Assembly (NCBI GenBank): GCA_017441605.1
Contig: JAFRXD010000048.1
Coordinates: 1-37,471 of the forward strand
Origin: Thermoguttaceae bacterium
GTDB lineage: Bacteria > Planctomycetota > Planctomycetia > Pirellulales > Thermoguttaceae
Direction of reading: 5' to 3'
Length of the DNA: 37,471 bases
Positions 1 through 7,754 of this stretch are shown here, piece by piece; positions within the stretch are counted from its first letter, which is position 1; each line of letters opens with the position of its first letter. The notes below the pieces were generated by a model. That model saw nothing but the letters and a program-made list of their open reading frames with translations. It was not told the DNA's origin and ran no database searches. Made by a program: the position numbers and the translations under genes.

Positions 1-3
1 GCC

Positions 4-117
4 GCAACCTAGGTAAACTACCCGCGAGGCGTTGCCTCGCTAGTTCCGGTCGGTCTTAACTTCCTTCCTTGGCGCTCGCGCCTCGGTGAGTCGAGACTCC
101 AAGGTGGTCTAGGACGC
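4..117 (-). ncRNA. Folded RNA-like sequence, possibly a divergent 5S rRNA (tentative)
   Basis: The stretch has no convincing ORF but is rich in stems. A perfect 7-bp hairpin lies at 24-40, short hairpins lie at 71-82 and 88-99, and the two ends (4-12 and 109-117) pair. Read on the minus strand, the end helix has one mismatch (G-U wobbles allowed). The 10-mer GGAAGTTAAG, typical of 5S rRNA, sits about 54 nt from the 5' end, and the total length is about 114 nt. Planctomycete 5S rRNAs are known to be short. Against this, the usual 5S loop C (CCGAAC) is replaced by a GGCGCGAGCGCC hairpin, and the nearest terminator reads the other way. A plus-strand structured leader or the 3' end of another RNA is an equal alternative. 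Confidence 0.22.
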
Positions 118-133
118 TAAGGCGAAACTGTAT

Positions 134-160
134 AGCCCGCTTTTACGCGGGCTTTTTTTA
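134..160 (+). terminator. Intrinsic terminator, rightward
   Basis: A perfect 7-bp stem (AGCCCGC at 134-140 and GCGGGCT at 147-153) with a 6-nt loop is followed directly by a run of T. It would end a rightward transcript from 1-130 or from outside the window. It does not serve the leftward transposase. Confidence 0.7.
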
Positions 161-223
161 TTGCCTGACGCGTGCTTTTTGCTGTATCTTGAGTCATTTC
201 ATCTACGGAGGTGACTTCTATAT

Positions 224-241
224 TAGAAGTCATTTCATAAC
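224..241 (+). repeat. Left terminal inverted repeat of the IS
   Basis: TAGAAGTCATTTCATAAC, the exact reverse complement of 1135-1152. The first two bases may be target duplication. Confidence 0.9.
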
Positions 242-1053
242 TCGTTTCAACACGATCAGGATACAAGCGAGCACGGTAAACGCCTTATAGATTGATAGAG
301 AACGATCATAGCGAACGGCAACTCGTCGGAAGTTTTGTAACCGCGCATTTGTTCGTTCAATTATCCATCTTCGCTTGTATCGACGCAACTTTCTACCATC
401 CTGAATTTTGTGTTTACAGTTTTTTCGACGCCGACAAATCAAATCAATACCGCGCTCCTTTTTGAGACGATCGCGAAGAGCTTTACTATCGGCGGCTCTG
501 TCGTATATCAATCGCTTGATCCTCTTCCGAGGTCTTCCGGCTCCTTTCCGAGGAACTCTCACAGTATCGAGCGTTTGTTCGATCAACTTAGCCTCGTGGG
601 GCGATGCGGAAGTAACGCTAAGCCCGATAGGTACGCCCTTACCATCCGCCACCACCATAAGCTTCGTTCCTTTGCCTCGCTTTGTTTTACCGACTCCGAG
701 TCCCCTTTTTTTGCCGAAGCGAAAGTTCCGTCGGCAAAAATTTCTTCCCACTTTAGACGACCTTTCTCGTCAAGCGTTCCTAGGAGCTTATGCCATATGT
801 CGACCCATATGTCCGCGTCTTGCCATTCGTTCATCCTTCGCCAACAAGTACTACCGGAGGGAAAACGTTCCGGCATATCGCACCAGCGGGCCCCGGTGCG
901 AAGAATCCATAGGATTCCCTCCAAACACGCTCGATTTGACGCTCGTTTCTGCCCTCCCTTTCGAGATTGCGCCGGTTCCGGAAGCAGAGGAGCCAATACT
1001 TTCCATTGACTATCCGTTAGTTCCTTTCCTGTTACGTAGTCGCGTTTTTTCAT
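230..1053 (-). CDS. IS5-family transposase (orfA plus orfB through a -1 frameshift)
   Basis: This is a DDE transposase that cuts and joins the IS ends. OrfA starts at 1053 (GGAG, 9 nt upstream) and unshifted would end at 583. It holds the N-terminal DUF4096-type domain (LTDSQWKVLAPLLPEP...GARWCDMPERFP) and the first catalytic Asp (FADGTFASAKK). The frame used by 751-230 supplies the rest: GVGKTKRGKGTK, the second Asp in LIYDRAADSKAL, and the Glu in RRWIIERTNARLQNFRR. The frames overlap, and an A7 run at 706-712 (minus strand, GCAAAAAAAGGGG) lets the ribosome slip -1 to give AKK-RGLGVGKTK, a predicted fusion of about 274 residues. All three acidic residues are present only in the fusion, so the unshifted orfA product should be inactive or regulatory. 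Confidence 0.88.
706..712 (-). promoter_or_regulatory. Slippery A7 run for programmed -1 frameshifting
   Basis: On the minus strand the run fits the A_AAA_AAA slippery heptamer in the orfA frame and lies exactly where the family alignment needs the switch from orfA to orfB. The same frame join could also arise by polymerase slippage on the A run. Confidence 0.7.
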
Positions 1054-1134
1054 AATGGTTGTCTCCTATGGGTTGGAGAAGACTACATAATTTACGCGAT
1101 TTGAGCAATATTGATCGGGGATTTTTCCATGTGG

Positions 1135-1152
1135 GTTATGAAATGACTTCTA
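1135..1152 (-). repeat. Right terminal inverted repeat of the IS
   Basis: GTTATGAAATGACTTCTA, the exact reverse complement of 224-241. The same ends recur around the decayed copy at 2650-2966. Confidence 0.9.
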
Positions 1153-1233
1153 GAATATTATATTTCACTTTACAAAGAAGATTCTGTTGACAAGGAATAT
1201 ATATACAAATTAACAGCGAAGATAAATGATTGT

Positions 1234-2610
1234 TTGCATTTTAACTTTGGTATAAAAAATCTATATCACAGGATGATTTTCACTGCTTGCGCGCTCGTGG
1301 CCAAACGTTACGATGCGTTAATGGTTAGTGGAATGGATTACTCTACGTTTAAGACCGCTATATCTTCTAGTATCGAAAACGCTCTTAAAAAAGACGAAAA
1401 CAATTCTAAACTCCGCTTGTTGTTGGATGTTTTTTCTGAAATCACAATGAATTTGAACGTGAGTAGTGAGGATCAAAGCGAACAACAAAGAGTCAAGAGT
1501 TTAATAGCACAGTTTATCGAATGGGTTTCGGCAATCTCTAATTGTCTGAACTCTGATGCGTGGCGTGGAGAAGATGTTATGGGGATCTTTTTCAACGAAT
1601 TTGTTCGGTACAAAAAGAAGTCAGAATCTGGACAAGTCTTTACGCCAGAACACATAACAGACTTTATGTACAAAATTTTGGAAGTGAACAAAAATGATCG
1701 AGTGTTAGACGGAACGTGCGGATCCGGAGGGTTTCTTGTAAAAGCAATGGCTAATATGATTCGCGAAGCTGGGGGTCCCCAAACAGAAAAAGCAATCAGT
1801 ATCAAGAGAGAACAACTTTACGGTATTGAGTTTGATCGAGAGATATTTGCACTTGCTTGTGCGAACATGTTGATTCACAAAGACGGTAAAACGAATTTGG
1901 AACAAATTGATTGTCGTTCAGTAGCAGCTGGAAAATGGATTTCTAAACAAGGAATTACCAAAGTGTTAATGAATCCACCATATGAACAGAAATACGGATG
2001 TATGGAGATTGTTGAGAACGTTCTTAATAATGTTCCCGCTGGTACTCTTTGCGGTTTTATCTTGCCGGATAAGAAACTAGAGAAAACTAGCAAAACACAA
2101 ATCAATCGTTTGTTGAATAAACACAGACTTACAAAGATTATAAAATTGCCGGAAGATCTGTTTTTTGGAGTTGGAGTGACAACTTCAATTTTTATCTTTG
2201 AAACGGGAGTTCCACAAAACAACAACGAGATATTTTGCTGTTATGTTGAAGACGATGGATTAGAAACTGTTAAAAACAAAGGACGGCACGATGTTTATGG
2301 GAAATGGATTGCTATTGAACAATACTGGGTAGATAGTATAAAAAAACTTCGCGATGACAAATATAAAACTGTTCAATGGATAAAACCTTCTGAGCATCTT
2401 TCATATCAGACACCAGTTAAATCGTTTGAAGTATACCACGAAGATTTTCGAAAAGTAGCTTTGGATTACTTGTTATTTCAGAACGAGATTGAAGCAAAAG
2501 AATTTGGTGAAAAGCTACTGTTATCAGTTTTGTATTCCAGTAATATTCGTGAAAACGGCGACAATATAAACATTTCGATTAGAAAAGATGCAGACTATGA
2601 ACGGGATTGA
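1234..2610 (+). CDS. Type I restriction-modification DNA methyltransferase subunit (HsdM-like), 5' end cut by the IS
   Basis: This is an N6-adenine methyltransferase subunit of a type I-like RM system. Visible parts are a helical N-terminal region, GQVFTPEHI (about 133-141), the SAM-binding motif DGTCGSGG (about 159-166), the catalytic NPPY (247-250), and a C-terminal region leading into the specificity gene. The listed start is TTG 1234, and ATG 1273 is an alternative. The frame is open leftward to the IS end at 1153, and the extra 27 codons (KEYIYKLTAKINDC...) read like the normal N-terminus of this family. The true start therefore probably lay upstream and was removed or displaced by the IS. 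The gene is much richer in AT than the rest of the window, a sign of transfer. It overlaps the hsdS stub by 14 nt. A TTGACA hexamer at 1187-1192 might drive it now. Activity is uncertain. Confidence 0.85.
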   Translation: MHFNFGIKNLYHRMIFTACALVAKRYDALMVSGMDYSTFKTAISSSIENALKKDENNSKLRLLLDVFSEITMNLNVSSEDQSEQQRVKSLIAQFIEWVSAISNCLNSDAWRGEDVMGIFFNEFVRYKKKSESGQVFTPEHITDFMYKILEVNKNDRVLDGTCGSGGFLVKAMANMIREAGGPQTEKAISIKREQLYGIEFDREIFALACANMLIHKDGKTNLEQIDCRSVAAGKWISKQGITKVLMNPPYEQKYGCMEIVENVLNNVPAGTLCGFILPDKKLEKTSKTQINRLLNKHRLTKIIKLPEDLFFGVGVTTSIFIFETGVPQNNNEIFCCYVEDDGLETVKNKGRHDVYGKWIAIEQYWVDSIKKLRDDKYKTVQWIKPSEHLSYQTPVKSFEVYHEDFRKVALDYLLFQNEIEAKEFGEKLLLSVLYSSNIRENGDNINISIRKDADYERD

Positions 2611-2716
2611 TATAAAAAGCTGGAAGTTGTTTCAATTAGGCAATTTGTTTATAAGTCATTTCATAACTCGTTCCAGTAAGACCAGAATGCAAACGAACTC
2701 GACAAACGATTTATAG
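2597..2716 (+). pseudogene. Truncated type I RM specificity subunit (hsdS stub)
   Basis: An ATG at 2597 overlaps the hsdM stop by 14 nt, the usual coupling in these operons. It encodes 18 codons (MNGIDIKSWKLFQLGNLF) that match the typical N-terminus of HsdS target-recognition domains (W-x2-F-x-LG-x-LF). The IS relic begins at 2650-2651, and the frame then runs through its inverted repeat to a stop at 2714-2716. No further hsdS sequence lies beyond the relic, because the opposite-strand glycosidase gene follows at once. The specificity subunit is lost, so the methyltransferase has no target-recognition partner here. Confidence 0.72.
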
Positions 2717-2966
2717 ACCGCATTTGAATGATCAAAACGAACAACAACTCGTTGGTAATTTTGCAACCATACGTTTGTTCACTTAATCTTCCAAAGTCAC
2801 TTATAACGAAACAAATTTCACAATCCTGAATTTTGTGTTTGTCGTTTTTCCGATGCGGACAAATTAAATCAATGCCGTAAAGCCTCTTGAGACGCTAGTG
2901 AAGAGCTTTACTATTGGCGGCTCTATTGTATATCAAATGTTCCTGTGAGTTATGAAATGACTTCTA
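2650..2966 (-). mobile_element. Decayed, internally deleted IS5-family copy (MITE-like)
   Basis: It is about 313 bp between TA dinucleotides and lies in the same orientation as the complete IS. The left end (TATAAGTCATTTCATAACTCG) differs from the intact end by one base near the tip, and the right end (GAGTTATGAAATGACTTCTA) is intact. The interior matches the orfB 3' part of the full element (about 242-512) but is clearly diverged and broken by stops, for example at 2714. It then jumps to about 27 bp of the right end. The middle of the element, with orfA and most catalytic residues, is missing. No transposase can be made, but the ends could still be recognised in trans. Confidence 0.85.
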
Positions 2967-2978
2967 GTATCCAATATC

Positions 2979-3938
2979 CTATTTCTTCTCAAACCCCAAA
3001 TCTTCGCCCTTATGGACGACCATTCCAATCTGCTCGACGTTTCCCTTGCGCCCGTTGTACCAAAGTCGCCAGAGATCCTCTTTTTCGTCGTAAATCGCGA
3101 ACGGCTTGTAACACGCGTCCCCGTCCCACTTGTCTTGGTCGGGAGAGACGATCGGATTGGCCTTCAGACGATCCCAGTTGGAAATACCGTCCTTGGAGCG
3201 AGCGATTCCAATTCGCGCCAAATGCTCGTTTTCAAAGCCGATATAAAACATATAGAACCAATCGCCGCGCTTGACGACTTGACCGGCGGTTACCTTGTGC
3301 TGTTCCCAAGTTGTCTTGGGATCGGCGGCGAAAATCGGATTGTTCGCGTATTTGGTCCAATGGAGTCCGTCTTTGCTCGTCGCGTAACCGATCGCGTTCG
3401 GCTCGTATTGCTCGCCCCCGGAATAGCGCATTATGAAGAGTTGTTCTTCTTCGTCCCACTGGACGTCGGGGCACATGACCGCGACTTTTTCCCATTCCGC
3501 TTCCGCTTTTAGAACCGGCGTTTCGGTGCGTCGCTCCCATTTAATCCCGTCTTTGCTCGTCGCGAATCCGATTTGAGACGTCTTGTCGGTTTGCCCGGTG
3601 TACCACATATAGTAGAGGTCGCCCTTGCGAACGACTCCGCAACGGTTGATAAGATTTTCCCAACCGCTGTCGCGAGGCGCCAGAACCACGACCGGCTCGC
3701 TCCAATTGACGCCGTCCGCGCTTTCCGTATAGCCGATCGAATGTTTGGTTCTCCACGAGAACCACATTTTGAAGACTCCGTCCTCTCGAATCAGCGAGAC
3801 GTCGAAACAGACTCCCAAATCGCCGCCGAGAACGGGGTTGTTTTCATACTTGACCCAGTCGCTCGAACTTTGAGCGAAGAGCCGACAAGGGACGACGAGC
3901 GCGATGGCGACGACTAGCAAAACGGCGAATCGTTTCAT
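2979..3938 (-). CDS. Secreted five-bladed beta-propeller glycoside hydrolase (GH43/GH130-like)
   Basis: The 319-residue protein has a clear signal peptide (MKRFAVLLVVAIALVVPCRLFAQ, cleaved near residue 23). Four copies of the blade motif IG-x-A/T-x-S-x-DG-x-x-W are visible (IGYTESADGVNW, IGFATSKDGIKW, IGYATSKDGLHW, IGIARSKDGISNW), each followed by an NP-rich loop such as YANNPIF. This layout is typical of the GH43/GH32/GH130 propeller superfamily, which acts on plant or host polysaccharides or on manno-oligosaccharides. The start is supported by GGAG 5 nt upstream. The exact family and the catalytic acids cannot be assigned by eye. It lies alone on the minus strand, and its 3' end is only 13 bp from the IS relic. 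Confidence 0.75.
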   Translation of the reverse strand: MKRFAVLLVVAIALVVPCRLFAQSSSDWVKYENNPVLGGDLGVCFDVSLIREDGVFKMWFSWRTKHSIGYTESADGVNWSEPVVVLAPRDSGWENLINRCGVVRKGDLYYMWYTGQTDKTSQIGFATSKDGIKWERRTETPVLKAEAEWEKVAVMCPDVQWDEEEQLFIMRYSGGEQYEPNAIGYATSKDGLHWTKYANNPIFAADPKTTWEQHKVTAGQVVKRGDWFYMFYIGFENEHLARIGIARSKDGISNWDRLKANPIVSPDQDKWDGDACYKPFAIYDEKEDLWRLWYNGRKGNVEQIGMVVHKGEDLGFEKK

Positions 3939-4068
3939 TGGAACTCCTTGCGAATTGACGTAAAACGAACGGCGCCGAATTTTCGATACCCGAGGTTCAA
4001 GAGGAAAATCCGACGGTCGACGCGATTATAACCCCCGCTCGCGCGAAAGTCAAACGATTCGCGAGCGA

Positions 4069-4986
4069 TTACCGTCGCGCTTCCAAATCGACGCGTTGGT
4101 CGCGATAGAGCGGATTGCTTATAATTTCCGGAGATTCTCCCTCGAACGCCTTGGCGGCCTGTTCGTCGTTTTGGAGTCGCGCCATAAACCACGCGGTTAC
4201 GTAACCGTCCGCCGCGTAGAACGTTTGCGCGTGCCTTTGGCCTTTCTTGCGCGCGACGGCTTTGGGCGAGGCGATTCGGTCGTACGTTTTGTTCAATTCC
4301 TCGAGCGGTATCACGACTTTCGTTTCAAAGAGATCGCCGTCCCCCGCGAGAATGAGAATGGGGATCGCGACTTTTGACGAGTCGTAGGGGTATTTCATTC
4401 TCGCCGCCCCCGGTTCGCTCGCGGGGGAGAGCGAAACCGCCGTTTTGTACAAAGAGGACCGCTCGTTCGCGGTTATGGCGTTAAAGACCCCCGCGCCCCC
4501 TTGGGAATGACCGTAAATCCCGATGGCGTCGCGGTCGATTTTGCCGTAAAAAACGCTTCCTTCCCGCTCGTTCTCGTCGAGAATAAACCCTAGAGTTTGA
4601 TCGGCGGATTTCCCCGTTCCGGTTCCCGGATCCTCGTTCCCCAAGACGACGAAGCCCCAAGACGCCAAATGGTTGAAAAGCGCGGGATAATACGACGCCT
4701 TCATTCCCGTGCCGTTGAGATAGACGACGACCGGGAACTTTTGATCCGAGTCTTTTAAAACGCTAGGAAAGTAAATCGAGTATTTATCCATCGGCGCCGG
4801 GGCGTCGATTTCCGCCCGCTCGACTTCGTATTGACCGCGAGCCAGAAAGGTCGCTTCGATTTCTCCGCCCGTTTTGACCGACGTCTCGTAATCGGGGGGA
4901 ACGAGCTGGACGCAACCGCATAAAGGCGCCAATAGTATCGAGAGGATCGCGGCGAGGAAACGAAGGGAAGTAGAGCGCGATTTCAT
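4069..4986 (-). CDS. Lipoprotein alpha/beta hydrolase (chlorophyllase/dienelactone-hydrolase-like), copy 2 of a tandem pair
   Basis: This is a 305-residue serine hydrolase anchored to a membrane by lipid. The N-terminus MKSRSTSLRF... carries a lipobox ending in LCGC (Cys near 25). The nucleophile motif GHSQGG is near 159-164, a likely Asp lies in LAGDGD, and His lies in GQRHAQ. The NGTG loop before the first helix fits the oxyanion region. A longer frame reaches 5070, but that start would run into the upstream paralogue and bury the signal sequence, so ATG 4986 is preferred. It leaves 56 bp to the upstream copy. Chlorophyllase, polyesterase and acetyl-esterase relatives all share this fold, so the substrate is unknown. 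It is close to 5043-5960 over its whole length, which shows recent tandem duplication. Confidence 0.75.
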   Translation of the reverse strand: MKSRSTSLRFLAAILSILLAPLCGCVQLVPPDYETSVKTGGEIEATFLARGQYEVERAEIDAPAPMDKYSIYFPSVLKDSDQKFPVVVYLNGTGMKASYYPALFNHLASWGFVVLGNEDPGTGTGKSADQTLGFILDENEREGSVFYGKIDRDAIGIYGHSQGGAGVFNAITANERSSLYKTAVSLSPASEPGAARMKYPYDSSKVAIPILILAGDGDLFETKVVIPLEELNKTYDRIASPKAVARKKGQRHAQTFYAADGYVTAWFMARLQNDEQAAKAFEGESPEIISNPLYRDQRVDLEARR

Positions 4987-5042
4987 AATGAAGCCTTGAT
5001 GGAATGGAATAAGAAAATCTCTGGCAAAACGGTTCGAGTCGA

Positions 5043-5960
5043 TTATTGTCGGACTTCCAAATCGAGCCATTGGTCGCGATAGAGCGAATTGTCGAGCGCT
5101 TCCGGAGATCCGCCCTCGAACGCTTTGGCGGCGCGCTCGTCGTTTTGGAGACGCGCCATAAACCAGGCGGTAACGTAGCCGTCGGCGGAGTAGAGCGTTT
5201 GTCCGTGTCCGCGACCCTTTTTTCGCATCGCCGCTTTAGGGGCGGCTATCCGCGCGTAGGTTTTCTTTAATTCTTCGAGCGGAATCACAAATTTTGTTTC
5301 AAATGCGTCGCCGTCCCCCGCGACGATGAGAATGGGAATCGCGACTTTCGACGAATCGTAGGGAATTCGGAGCTTGGCGGCCCCCGTTTCGTTTGTGGGA
5401 GATAGGGCGACCGCCGTCTTGTATAGCGAAGAGCGCTCGTTAATCGTAATCGCGTTGAAGACTCCGACCCCTCCTTGAGAATGGCCGGAGATTCCGATTG
5501 CGTCTCGGTTTATTTTGTCGAAAAAGACGCTTTCTTCGCGCTCGTTTTCGTCGAGAATAAAACCGAGCGTTTGATCGGCGGACTTTCCCGACCACGTTCC
5601 CGGATCCTCGTTTCCTATGACGACGAACCCCCACGACGCCAAGTGATTGAAAAGCGCGGGGTACTTCGACGCCAAGACCCCCGTGCCGTTGACGAAAACG
5701 ACGACCGGGAATTTTTTAGCGGAGTCTTTCAAAACGCTCGGAAAGTAAACGACGTATTTCTTCATCGGTTCCGGCGCGTCGAATTCTAGATAATCCACCT
5801 CGTATTGCCCGCGCGAGAGATAGGTCTCCTCGATTTCTCCTCCGGTTGCGACGGTCGTTTCGTAGTCGGACGGAACGAATTGGTCGCAGCCGACGATTAA
5901 CGCGACTAAAATCGCGAAGATCGAAGCGAAGAAACGAAGGGAAGGGGCGCGCGATTTCAT
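5043..5960 (-). CDS. Lipoprotein alpha/beta hydrolase, copy 1 of a tandem pair
   Basis: It is 305 residues and begins MKSRAPSLRFFASIFAILVALIVGC, with the lipobox Cys at 25. Ser161 in GHSQGG, Asp216/218 in AGDGD and His252 in GRGHGQ form the expected triad. It has the same length and domain order as 4069-4986, and the two probably share one leftward transcript. Differences cluster in the charged loops (for example PGTWSGK against PGTGTGK), so the copies may differ in substrate range. Like its neighbour it is likely attached to the outer or inner membrane facing the periplasm. The family is assigned by motifs only. Confidence 0.75.
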   Translation of the reverse strand: MKSRAPSLRFFASIFAILVALIVGCDQFVPSDYETTVATGGEIEETYLSRGQYEVDYLEFDAPEPMKKYVVYFPSVLKDSAKKFPVVVFVNGTGVLASKYPALFNHLASWGFVVIGNEDPGTWSGKSADQTLGFILDENEREESVFFDKINRDAIGISGHSQGGVGVFNAITINERSSLYKTAVALSPTNETGAAKLRIPYDSSKVAIPILIVAGDGDAFETKFVIPLEELKKTYARIAAPKAAMRKKGRGHGQTLYSADGYVTAWFMARLQNDERAAKAFEGGSPEALDNSLYRDQWLDLEVRQ

Positions 5961-6061
5961 TGAGAATCCCTTGATAGGAACGTTCGAAACACAGGTTCCT
6001 TTTCAAGACGAAGCTAACTAGAGAACGTTACAAAAGTTTGCCGCCGCGACGTCGAGCCGCT

Positions 6062-6090
6062 AAAACAAAAGGCTCGTCTTTCGACGAGCC
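6062..6090 (-). terminator. Intrinsic terminator of eno
   Basis: The stem GGCTCGTC/GACGAGCC at 6071-6090, closing a 4-nt loop, is followed on the minus strand by TTTTGTTTT. It lies about 40 bp past the eno stop. Confidence 0.75.
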
Positions 6091-6129
6091 CATCGTTTGT
6101 CCGGAGACCAAATCTATCGGCGAGACGAC

Positions 6130-7680
<1,551 letters not shown>

Positions 7681-7722
7681 CGAGAAAAGAAAAGTCGCGC
7701 CCTCGCGGACGCGACTTTTTTT
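7681..7722 (-). terminator. Intrinsic terminator after the SGNH/GH-D fusion gene
   Basis: The stem AAAGTCGCG (7691-7699) with CGCGACTTT (7710-7718) has a T-rich tail on the minus strand and an equally good T run on the plus strand, so it may work in both directions. It lies about 35 bp past the stop at 7755. Confidence 0.6.
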
Positions 7723-7754
7723 ATGCGACGACGAAACTCGTCCGACGCTCGCGA

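Larger units (their letters stand above)
224..1152 (-). mobile_element. IS5-family (IS427-like) insertion sequence, full length
   Basis: The element is about 925 bp (226-1150), bordered by TA on both sides. The terminal inverted repeats match perfectly over 18 bp counting the TA (224-241 against 1135-1152). It carries a two-frame transposase on the minus strand, whose orfB stop codon lies inside the left repeat, and a leader with a GGAG ribosome site before orfA. The TA on each side is consistent with a short target duplication, as in this family. The ends, frames and catalytic residues all look intact, so the element may be active. It abuts the 5' end of the methyltransferase gene on its right. 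Confidence 0.9.

Noticed and set aside
408..1055. Plus-strand frames across the IS
   Set aside because: They are antisense to the transposase, whose catalytic residues are clear on the minus strand.
1187..1215. Promoter with TTGACA inside the methyltransferase 5' region
   Set aside because: The -35 is perfect, but no good -10 lies at 16-18 bp, so it is mentioned only as a possibility.
4987..5070. Longer start for the second alpha/beta hydrolase
   Set aside because: It would overlap the upstream paralogue and place the lipoprotein signal internally.
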